In this document: positions 4,656-11,666 of the stretch, in pieces
Layout: the number at the start of each line of letters is the position of its first letter
Position numbering within the stretch: the first letter of the stretch is position 1
DNA from: CAZZIQ01 sp964654355
GTDB taxonomy: Bacteria > Pseudomonadota > Gammaproteobacteria > GCF-002020875
Length of the DNA stretch: 12,391 nucleotides
Direction of reading: 5' to 3'
Assembly: GCA_964654355.1 (NCBI GenBank)
Contig: CAZZIQ010000029.1
Span: forward strand, 1-12,391
Made by a program: the position numbers and the translations under genes
The notes under the pieces: generated by a model
The model's database searches: none
Told to the model about the DNA's origin: nothing
Seen by the model: only the letters and a program-made list of their open reading frames with translations

Positions 4656-6644
4656 ATGGCGTCACGGAAAGACTTGGCGAATGCCATACGCGCACTGAGC
4701 ATGGACGCAGTCCAGAAGGCAAATTCTGGACACCCGGGTGCGCCAATGGGCATGGCAGATATTGCCGAGGTCCTGTGGAACGACCACATGAGGTACAACC
4801 CGACCAATGCCAAATGGGCAGACCGCGATCGTTTCGTGCTGTCCAATGGCCACGGCTCGATGTTGATCTACTCACTGCTGCATCTCACTGGCTTCAACCT
4901 GACCATGGAAGACATTAAGAACTTCCGTCAGTTGCACTCGAAGACCGCGGGTCACCCGGAATATGGCTATGCCGATGGCATCGAAACTACCACCGGTCCG
5001 TTGGGACAGGGCATTACTAATGCCGTAGGTATGGCGATTGCAGAGCGTACCCTCGCGGCACAGTTCAATAAGCCAGGCCATGACATCGTTGATCACCACA
5101 CCTATGTCTTCATGGGCGATGGTTGCTTGATGGAAGGTCTGTCGCATGAATCTTGCGCCATGGCTGGCACGCTCGGTTTGGGCAAGCTCATTGCGTTCTG
5201 GGACGACAACGACATCTCCATCGACGGCCACATCGGTGATTGGATGGAGAAGGGTGTTCCGGGTCGCTTCAAGTCCTACAACTGGCATGTGATTGCCGAT
5301 GTCGATGGCCATGATCCGGAAGCGATCAATAAGGCGATCGAAGAAGCGAAGTCGGTGACCGATAAGCCGTCGCTGATTTGCTGCCGCACTACCATCGGTT
5401 TCGGCTCGCCGAACTTGGCGGGTACGCACGATTGCCACGGCGCGCCGCTGGGCAATGATGAAATTGCGCTGACTCGTGAAAACCTTGGTTGGACGGCAGC
5501 GCCGTTCGAAATTCCGGCCGATATTTATGCGGGTTGGGATCACAAAGCTCAGGGCGCTGCAGATGAAGCGGCATGGAACGAAAAGTTCGCAGCCTATCGC
5601 GCGGCCTTCCCTGCAGAAGCGGCGGAGTTCGAGCGTCGTATGGCGGGTGAATTGCCGGCGAACTTCGAAGTCGAGATGGACAAATTCATCGCCAAGACCC
5701 AAGCCGACAGCCCGAACATTGCGTCGCGTAAGGCCTCGCAGAATGCGATTGAAGCCATGGGTCCGCTGCTGCCAGAAATGTTTGGCGGCTCTGCCGACTT
5801 GACCGGTTCCAACCTGACCAATTGGTCGGGCACTGTGAAGATCAATAAAGAAACAGCCAACGGCAACTACTTGTCATGGGGTGTGCGTGAGTTTGGTATG
5901 GCGCACATGATGAACGGCATGGTCCTGCATGGTGGCTTCAAGGTGTACGGCGGTACCTTCTTCATGTTCATGGAGTTCATGCGTAACGCGTTGCGTATGT
6001 CTGCGTTGATGAAGATCGGCACCATTTATGTCTACACCCATGACTCGATTGGTCTGGGCGAAGACGGACCGACCCACCAGCCGGTAGAACAGCTGGCCAC
6101 CATGCGTGTGATCCCGGGTTTTGAAACCTGGCGTGCATGTGATGCGGTCGAATCTGCGGTGTCTTGGAAGATGGCCGTGCTGCGTAACAACGCGCCGACA
6201 GCATTGGTGTTCTCGCGTCAGAACTTGACGCCGATGGCGCGTACTGCTGAGCAGGTCAAAAACATCGAAAAGGGCGGCTATGTCCTCAAGGATTGTGACG
6301 GCACGCCAGACATTATCCTGATCGCAACCGGCTCCGAAGTCGGCTTAGCAGTGGAATCTGCAGATGCGATGAGCGGTAAGAAGGTGCGCGTGGTTTCCAT
6401 GCCATCCACTTGCAGGTTCGATAAGCAGGATCAGGCATATAAGGATTCCGTACTGACGCCAGGTGTGAAGCGTGTCGCAATCGAAGCGAGCGTGGATCAG
6501 TCTTGGTACAAGTATGTGGGTCTCGACGGCGGCATTGTAGCGATGGATCGCTTTGGCGAATCTGCGCCAGCAGGCCAGCTGTTCAAGGAGTTTGGTTTCA
6601 ACGTGGATAACGTGGTTGCGACTGCAAACCGCGTACTTGGTTGA
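4656..6644 (+). CDS. tkt: Transketolase
   Basis: Thiamine-diphosphate enzyme that moves two-carbon units between ketoses and aldoses, linking the pentose phosphate pathway to glycolysis (or acting in the Calvin cycle). At 662 residues it is full length (E. coli TktA 663). Visible motifs: ANSGHPGAPMG with His26; SNGHGSM; GPLGQG at 114-119; the ThDP/metal motif GDGCLMEG at 154-161 running to Asn185; the catalytic Glu412 in VREFGMAHMMNGM; and THDSIGLGEDGPTHQPVEQL (461-480), the bacterial transketolase signature. The C-terminal domain follows. The start is the ATG at 4656, with AAGGGAGG at 4641-4648 and 7 nt spacing. First gene of the tkt-gap-pgk-pyk-fba cluster, preceded by a highly structured leader. 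The 60-bp gap to gap contains only a small hairpin (6662-6679). Confidence 0.98.
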   Translation: MASRKDLANAIRALSMDAVQKANSGHPGAPMGMADIAEVLWNDHMRYNPTNAKWADRDRFVLSNGHGSMLIYSLLHLTGFNLTMEDIKNFRQLHSKTAGHPEYGYADGIETTTGPLGQGITNAVGMAIAERTLAAQFNKPGHDIVDHHTYVFMGDGCLMEGLSHESCAMAGTLGLGKLIAFWDDNDISIDGHIGDWMEKGVPGRFKSYNWHVIADVDGHDPEAINKAIEEAKSVTDKPSLICCRTTIGFGSPNLAGTHDCHGAPLGNDEIALTRENLGWTAAPFEIPADIYAGWDHKAQGAADEAAWNEKFAAYRAAFPAEAAEFERRMAGELPANFEVEMDKFIAKTQADSPNIASRKASQNAIEAMGPLLPEMFGGSADLTGSNLTNWSGTVKINKETANGNYLSWGVREFGMAHMMNGMVLHGGFKVYGGTFFMFMEFMRNALRMSALMKIGTIYVYTHDSIGLGEDGPTHQPVEQLATMRVIPGFETWRACDAVESAVSWKMAVLRNNAPTALVFSRQNLTPMARTAEQVKNIEKGGYVLKDCDGTPDIILIATGSEVGLAVESADAMSGKKVRVVSMPSTCRFDKQDQAYKDSVLTPGVKRVAIEASVDQSWYKYVGLDGGIVAMDRFGESAPAGQLFKEFGFNVDNVVATANRVLG

Positions 6645-6661
6645 TCGGTTTTACTTTGCAC

Positions 6662-6679
6662 GGCCGATTTTGATCGGTC
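6662..6679 (+). repeat. Small hairpin between tkt and gap
   Basis: GGCCGAT (6662-6668) pairs with ATCGGTC (6673-6679) around TTTG, seven pairs with one G-T. No U-tract follows, so it is not an intrinsic terminator. It may be a processing or stability element, or chance. Confidence 0.35.
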
Positions 6680-6704
6680 TGGTGAACATTTAGGAGCTAG
6701 AAAC

Positions 6705-7706
6705 ATGGCAATTAAAGTAGGTATCAATGGTTTCGGCCGTATCGGTCGTATGGCTTTCCGCGCAATCGCGAAGGACTTCAAGGACATCGAAGTGGTCGGC
6801 ATCAACGACCTGCTCGACGCCGATTACCTCGCATACATGCTCAAGTACGATTCCGTACATGGCCGCTTTGAAGGTGATGTTGCTGTGGATGGCAACAACC
6901 TCAAGGTCAACGGTAAGACCATCCGCCTGACTGCAGAACGTGATCCTGCAAACCTGAAGTGGAACGAAATTGGTTGTGATCTCGTGATCGAATGCACGGG
7001 CTTCTTCCTCACCGAAGAAACCTGTCAGAAGCACATCGATGCAGGCGCGAAGAAGGTTGTTATGTCGGCTCCGTCCAAGGATGCGACCCCGATGTTCGTG
7101 TATGGCGTGAACCATGACACCTACGCAGGCCAGAACATCATCTCTGCTGCTTCGTGCACCACCAACTGCCTGGCGCCGGTTGCCAAGGTTCTGAATGACA
7201 ACTGGGGTATCAAGCGTGGCCTGATGACGACCGTGCATGCAGCAACTGCAACCCAGAAGACTGTTGATGGTCCGTCCATGAAAGATTGGCGCGGTGGCCG
7301 TGGCATTCTGGAAAACATCATTCCGTCTTCCACCGGTGCAGCCAAGGCTGTGGGTGTGGTGCTGCCGGAACTGAATGGCAAGCTGACGGGTATGGCGTTC
7401 CGCGTGCCGACTTCTGATGTGTCGGTGGTTGACCTGACGGTTGAGCTGAACAAGGAAGCCAGCTATGCAGATATCTGCGCGGCGATGAAGAAGGCTTCCG
7501 AGTCTGGCGACATCAGCAAGACCCTCGGCTACACCGATGAAAAGGTGGTTTCTACTGACTTCCGTGGCGTTGGGTACTCTTCTATCTTTGATGCCGAGGC
7601 TGGCATCGCGCTAGATGGCACCTTCGTTAAGGTAGTTTCTTGGTACGACAACGAGTACGGCTACACCTGCAACATGCTGCGTTTCGTCCAGCACGTTTCC
7701 AAGTAA
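6705..7706 (+). CDS. gap: Glyceraldehyde-3-phosphate dehydrogenase, type I
   Basis: Oxidises glyceraldehyde 3-phosphate to 1,3-bisphosphoglycerate with phosphate and NAD+; cytosolic tetramer. 333 residues, the normal length. The N-terminal Rossmann motif GINGFGRIGR (6-15) binds the cofactor, and the acidic Asp35 in GINDLLDAD is the kind of residue that selects NAD over NADP. The active site is SAASCTTNC with nucleophile Cys151, and the general base is His178 in TTVHAATATQ. The phosphate-binding loop SSTGAAKAVG, the ELNGKLTGMAFRVP segment and SWYDNEYGY near the C-terminus all follow. The ribosome-binding site is AGGAG (6692-6696), 8 nt before the ATG. It sits between tkt and pgk; a strong terminator hairpin follows it, suggesting gap mRNA is more abundant than the downstream genes. 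Confidence 0.98.
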   Translation: MAIKVGINGFGRIGRMAFRAIAKDFKDIEVVGINDLLDADYLAYMLKYDSVHGRFEGDVAVDGNNLKVNGKTIRLTAERDPANLKWNEIGCDLVIECTGFFLTEETCQKHIDAGAKKVVMSAPSKDATPMFVYGVNHDTYAGQNIISAASCTTNCLAPVAKVLNDNWGIKRGLMTTVHAATATQKTVDGPSMKDWRGGRGILENIIPSSTGAAKAVGVVLPELNGKLTGMAFRVPTSDVSVVDLTVELNKEASYADICAAMKKASESGDISKTLGYTDEKVVSTDFRGVGYSSIFDAEAGIALDGTFVKVVSWYDNEYGYTCNMLRFVQHVSK

Positions 7707-7731
7707 GTGTTGGCAGAACGTTAAGAGTGAG

Positions 7732-7773
7732 GGCGGGGAAGCAGACAGGAAGTCTGCTTTCCCGCCTTTCTTC
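7732..7773 (+). terminator. Strong hairpin (intrinsic terminator or mRNA 3' stabiliser) between gap and pgk
   Basis: GGCGGGGAAGCAGAC (7732-7746) pairs with GTCTGCTTTCCCGCC (7752-7766) along all 15 positions, with one G-U, around an AGGAA loop. TTTCTTC follows, then GTTTC. The U-tract is interrupted, so termination may be partial. It ends about 33 nt before the pgk GTG. Confidence 0.85.
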
Positions 7774-7806
7774 GTTTCGAACCTCGATTCGATTTAGGAG
7801 TTTTCC

Positions 7807-8988
7807 GTGTCTAAATTCATTCGCATGAACGATCTCGACCTCGCCGGCAAGCGCGTACTGATTCGCGCCGACCTCAATGTGCCGGTCAAGGATGGAAAGG
7901 TCACTTCCGATGCGCGCATCACTGCGTCGCTGCCAACCTTTAAGAAGGCAATGGAAGCCGGCGCCAAGGTCATGGTGATGTCGCACCGTGGTCGCCCGAC
8001 TGAAGGTGAATATTCCGAAGAAAACTCATTGCAGCCGATTGCAGATGATCTTTCCGCAAAGCTTGGGAAGACGGTGCGCTTGGTGAAGGATTACCTCGAT
8101 GCTGCACCTGACGTCGCGGATGGCGAACTGGTGTTGCTCGAAAACGTGCGTTTCAATGCGGGCGAAAAGAAGGACAACGAAGATCTGGCCAAGAAGTACG
8201 CCAGCCTTTGTGATGTATTCTTGATGGATGCCTTTGGTACCGCGCACCGCGCGCAGGCGTCGACCCATGGCGTGGCTAAGTTTGCACCGACTGCAGCGGC
8301 GGGCTTGTTGCTGGAAGAAGAGTTGGATGCGCTGTCCAAGGCATTGGCGAATCCGGCGCGTCCGATGGTCGCCATCGTCGGTGGTTCCAAAGTTTCTACC
8401 AAACTTACCGTATTGGAAGCCCTGTCAGAAAAAGTGGACCAGCTGGTTGTGGGCGGTGGTATCGCCAACACCTTCCTCAAGGCAGCCGGCCACAATGTCG
8501 GTAAGTCCTTGTGTGAAGACGATTTGGTTCCGACCGCACAAGCACTGATGGAAAAGATGAAGGCGCGTAATGCCACCATTCCGATCGCCGTTGATGTGGT
8601 GGTGGGTAAGAACTTTGATGAAAACGAACCGGCAGTTCTGAAGAATGCGGATCAAGTTGTAGATGACGAAATGATTTTCGACATCGGTCCGAAATCTGCC
8701 CAAGAATTGGCGGACATCATCGCTAAGGCCGGCACTATTGTTTGGAACGGCCCGGTCGGCGTGTTTGAATTCGACCAGTTTGGTGAAGGCACCAAGACCG
8801 TATCCATGGCGATTGCCAATGCGGCGGGCTTCTCACTGGCAGGTGGCGGTGACACCATCGCTGCGATCCAGAAATATGACATCTATGACAAGGTGTCCTA
8901 TATCTCCACTGCAGGTGGCGCATTCCTCGAGTATCTCGAAGGTAAAACGCTGCCGGCGGTTGCGATGCTGGAAGCGCGCGCAAAGTAA
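7807..8988 (+). CDS. pgk: Phosphoglycerate kinase
   Basis: Transfers the acyl phosphate of 1,3-bisphosphoglycerate to ADP, giving ATP and 3-phosphoglycerate (reversed in gluconeogenesis or CO2 fixation); cytosolic monomer. 393 residues (E. coli 387). Substrate-side motifs are VLIRADLNVPV (17-27) and MSHRGRP. The nucleotide side has IVGGSKVSTK, GGGIANTFLKA, WNGPVGVFE and the GGGDT loop near the C-terminus. The start is a GTG at 7807, chosen because AGGAG (7796-7800) lies 6 nt upstream. The next in-frame ATG (codon 7) would be 24 nt from that site and would trim the conserved N-terminus. The gene follows the gap terminator hairpin, so it depends on read-through or on a promoter I cannot see. 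Confidence 0.98.
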   Translation: MSKFIRMNDLDLAGKRVLIRADLNVPVKDGKVTSDARITASLPTFKKAMEAGAKVMVMSHRGRPTEGEYSEENSLQPIADDLSAKLGKTVRLVKDYLDAAPDVADGELVLLENVRFNAGEKKDNEDLAKKYASLCDVFLMDAFGTAHRAQASTHGVAKFAPTAAAGLLLEEELDALSKALANPARPMVAIVGGSKVSTKLTVLEALSEKVDQLVVGGGIANTFLKAAGHNVGKSLCEDDLVPTAQALMEKMKARNATIPIAVDVVVGKNFDENEPAVLKNADQVVDDEMIFDIGPKSAQELADIIAKAGTIVWNGPVGVFEFDQFGEGTKTVSMAIANAAGFSLAGGGDTIAAIQKYDIYDKVSYISTAGGAFLEYLEGKTLPAVAMLEARAK

Positions 8989-9034
8989 GTTGCTTGATTT
9001 AAACGGTTTGATTCACACCAGATAGGCAGGTTAT

Positions 9035-10480
9035 ATGCCCCGTCGCACAAAAATTATCGCCACACTCGGTCCGGCAACGGATGATCCGAAGGCGCTCGAC
9101 GCCATGATCGAAGCGGGTGTGGATGTGGTGCGACTGAATTTCTCGCACGGCACTCGCGAAGAGCATCTGGTTCGTGCCGAGAATGTGCGCAATCGCGCGC
9201 GGGCGTTCGGCCGACAGGTGGGTGTGATGGGGGACCTGCAAGGCCCGAAGATTCGTATCGGTAAGTTTGCCAATGGTCCGATTAATCTAGCTGAAGGCGG
9301 CGATTTCTCGATTGATACAGCATTGGATCTCAATGCCGGTAATGCCGAAGCCGTAGGCAGCACCTATTCCAATTTGCATGAAGACGTGAAGCGTGGCGAT
9401 ACCTTATTGCTCGACGACGGCCGCATTGTGTTGTGGGTTGATCAGATTGTGGGTCCACGTATTCAGTGTCGCGTCGTTGTTGGTGGAGAGCTCTCTAATA
9501 ACAAGGGCATCAACGTGCAGGGTGGTGGCTTGTCGGCGGGCGCTTTGACTGCGAAGGACCGTGAAGACATTCGGATTGCAGCTGAGATGCAAGCCGATTA
9601 CGTGGCCGTCTCGTTTGTGCGTTCCGGCGATGATGTACGCGAAGCCCGCAAGCTGCTTGCAGATGCCGGCTGGTCTGAGTGTGGAATCGTGGCCAAGATT
9701 GAGCGCGCCGAAGCGGTTACCAACATCGACGACATCTTAGATGAGGCCGATGTGGTGATGATTGCGCGCGGTGATCTCGGTGTGGAGATTGGTGACGCGG
9801 CGTTGCCGCCGGTTCAAAAGTCCATCATTAAGCGCGCACGTGAGCGTAATCGTTTGGCGATCACCGCGACCCAGATGATGGAAACGATGATCACCAATCC
9901 TATTCCTACCCGCGCGGAAGTCTTTGACGTGGCCAATGCGGTATTGGACGGGACCGATGCGGTCATGTTGTCAGGTGAAACTGCGGTCGGTAAGCATCCG
10001 TGCAAAGTGGTTTCTGCTATGGATCGCATTTGTGTGGAAGCAGAGAAGCAGCGTATTGCGCGCACCTCTGATCACCGCATCAATACGGAATTCAGTCGTG
10101 TTGATGAAGCCATTGCGATGGCAACCATGTACACCGCTAACCATCTCGGTGTGAAAGCAATTGCGGCAATTACCGAGTCCGGTTCGACCGCGTTGTGGAT
10201 GTCGCGTATCAGCTCAGGAATCCCGATCTTTGCGATGACGCGTAATCTGCAAACCCGTCGCCGGGTCACTATGTATCGTGGTGTATATCCAGTGAGCTTT
10301 GATCTCACCAGTACCGATCATGTGCAGGTGAACCTGGATGCGGTTGAAGAATTGTTGCGTCGTGGCGCAGTGCGTCATGGCGATCTGGTCATCTTGACCA
10401 AAGGTGATTTGACCGGCATTGCCGGCGGTACCAACGCGATGAAGATTGTCCGCGTCGGTGAAATGCTTGAGCCAGATTAA
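9035..10480 (+). CDS. pyk: Pyruvate kinase
   Basis: Converts phosphoenolpyruvate and ADP to pyruvate and ATP, the exit of glycolysis. 481 residues. Motifs in order: RRTKIIATLGPAT (3-15); VVRLNFSHG (31-39) with the Arg, Asn, Ser and His of the active site; GDLQGPKIRIG (66-76); the small B domain (about 70-165); KIERAEAV with catalytic Lys221; MIARGDLGVE (242-251) with metal-binding Asp247; and TATQMMETM (278-286). The C-terminal domain holds the usual allosteric region. At the position of Glu117 in the rabbit enzyme it has Lys72, with Leu68, Gln69 and Ile75 around it, the pattern of K+-independent pyruvate kinases. The ribosome-binding site is weak (AGGCAGG then TTAT). The gap to pgk is 46 bp, so co-transcription is likely. 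Confidence 0.98.
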   Translation: MPRRTKIIATLGPATDDPKALDAMIEAGVDVVRLNFSHGTREEHLVRAENVRNRARAFGRQVGVMGDLQGPKIRIGKFANGPINLAEGGDFSIDTALDLNAGNAEAVGSTYSNLHEDVKRGDTLLLDDGRIVLWVDQIVGPRIQCRVVVGGELSNNKGINVQGGGLSAGALTAKDREDIRIAAEMQADYVAVSFVRSGDDVREARKLLADAGWSECGIVAKIERAEAVTNIDDILDEADVVMIARGDLGVEIGDAALPPVQKSIIKRARERNRLAITATQMMETMITNPIPTRAEVFDVANAVLDGTDAVMLSGETAVGKHPCKVVSAMDRICVEAEKQRIARTSDHRINTEFSRVDEAIAMATMYTANHLGVKAIAAITESGSTALWMSRISSGIPIFAMTRNLQTRRRVTMYRGVYPVSFDLTSTDHVQVNLDAVEELLRRGAVRHGDLVILTKGDLTGIAGGTNAMKIVRVGEMLEPD

Positions 10481-10540
10481 AGGCTCAGAAATTAATTTAA
10501 CCATCGAGTCGAAAACTCAACTGAAACGAAGGAGAGAGTC

Positions 10541-11602
10541 ATGCTGATTTCAATGCGCCAGCTTCTCGACCATGCTGCAGAACACGGCTATGGCATGCCG
10601 GCTTTCAATGTGAACAACATGGAACAGGTTCACGCCATCATGCAGGCTGCTGATGCGTGCAACAGTCCGGTCATCATGCAGGGTTCTGCCGGTGCGCGTT
10701 CTTACGCCGGCGAGCCGTTCCTGCGTCACCTGATCATCGCGGCGACTGAAATGTATCCGCACATCCCGGTGGTGATGCACCAGGATCACGGCACCTCTCC
10801 GGATGTGTGCCTGCGCTCGATCCAGTCCGGCTTTAGCTCGGTCATGATGGACGGTTCCTTGATGTCTGACGGCAAGACTCCGTCTTCCTACGAGTACAAC
10901 GTGGAAACCACGCGTAAGGTTGTCGAAATGGCACACGCGGGTGGTGTTTCGGTAGAAGGTGAACTGGGTTGCCTCGGTTCCCTCGAAACGGGGCAGGCCG
11001 GTGAAGAAGATGGTATTGGTGCAGAAGGCACGCTGGATCACAGCCAGCTGCTGACCGATCCGGATGAAGCTGCCGACTTCGTGAAGAAGACCGGCGTGGA
11101 CGCACTTGCGATTGCCATCGGTACCTCGCACGGTGCCTACAAGTTCACACGTCCGCCGACGGGCGATATTCTCGCGATCGATCGCGTGAAGGAAATTCAC
11201 GCACGCATTCCGAGCGTTCACCTTGTGATGCACGGTTCGTCTTCTGTGCCGCAGGATTGGCTGGAAATCATCAACAACTACGGCGGTGATATGGGCCAGA
11301 CCTATGGCGTGCCGGTTGAAGAAATCGTAGAAGGCATCAAGAACGGCGTGCGTAAGGTCAACATCGATACCGACCTGCGTATGGCGTCGACCGGTTCCAT
11401 CCGTAAGCACCTTGCAGAAAATACCTCCAACTTTGACCCGCGTAAGTTCTTCAAGGAATCAACTAAGGGCATGATGGAAATCTGTAAAGCGCGTTATGAA
11501 GCCTTTGGTTCTGCCGGCATGGCCGACAAAATCAATCCGGTTTCACTGGAAGTGATGTTCAAGCGTTACGCGGCTGGCGAGCTGGATCCGCAAGTGAAGT
11601 AA
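10541..11602 (+). CDS. fba: Fructose-1,6-bisphosphate aldolase, class II, Calvin-cycle subtype
   Basis: Zinc-dependent reversible cleavage of fructose 1,6-bisphosphate to dihydroxyacetone phosphate and glyceraldehyde 3-phosphate; related aldolases also form sedoheptulose bisphosphate. 353 residues. The N-terminus SMRQLLDHAAEHGYGMPAFNVNN and overall length fit the CbbA-like (Calvin) subtype rather than E. coli FbaA. Active-site residues: MHQDHG with Asp82 (catalytic) and His83 (zinc), the Glu of VEGELG (about 139-141), His197 in GTSHGAYKF and His231 in LVMHGSSS. NIDTDLRMA near 276-284 binds substrate phosphate. AAGGAG (10529-10534) lies 6 nt before the ATG. It is the last gene of the cluster, 60 bp after pyk, and is closed by a very strong terminator. 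Confidence 0.97.
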   Translation: MLISMRQLLDHAAEHGYGMPAFNVNNMEQVHAIMQAADACNSPVIMQGSAGARSYAGEPFLRHLIIAATEMYPHIPVVMHQDHGTSPDVCLRSIQSGFSSVMMDGSLMSDGKTPSSYEYNVETTRKVVEMAHAGGVSVEGELGCLGSLETGQAGEEDGIGAEGTLDHSQLLTDPDEAADFVKKTGVDALAIAIGTSHGAYKFTRPPTGDILAIDRVKEIHARIPSVHLVMHGSSSVPQDWLEIINNYGGDMGQTYGVPVEEIVEGIKNGVRKVNIDTDLRMASTGSIRKHLAENTSNFDPRKFFKESTKGMMEICKARYEAFGSAGMADKINPVSLEVMFKRYAAGELDPQVK

Positions 11603-11610
11603 TTCACTTC

Positions 11611-11663
11611 GGTCACCCAACAAAAAACCCGCTTCGGCGGGTTTTTTGTTGGGTGACCGTTTT
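11611..11663. terminator. Bidirectional intrinsic terminator after fba
   Basis: A perfect 22-bp inverted repeat (11611-11632 and 11637-11658) closes on a C(TTCG)G tetraloop in the plus-strand reading. The core is AAAAAACCCGC/GCGGGTTTTTT, with T-runs on both strands, and a further T5 follows at 11660-11664. It serves fba on the plus strand and the converging gene on the minus strand, whose stop codon is 8 bp from the stem. Confidence 0.95.
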
Positions 11664-11666
11664 TCG

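Noticed and set aside
4504..4698. 64-codon frame overlapping the tkt start, possible upstream ORF
   Set aside because: It needs a TTG start, has no ribosome-binding site, and its sequence is explained by the hairpins of the tkt leader.
4872..5702. 276-codon minus-strand open frame opposite tkt
   Set aside because: Shadow of the transketolase gene; no family resemblance and no ribosome-binding site of note.
10550..11410. 286-codon minus-strand open frame opposite fba
   Set aside because: It lies wholly antisense to a clear class II aldolase gene, shows no recognisable domain and has His/Arg/Val-rich composition typical of a reverse-complement shadow.
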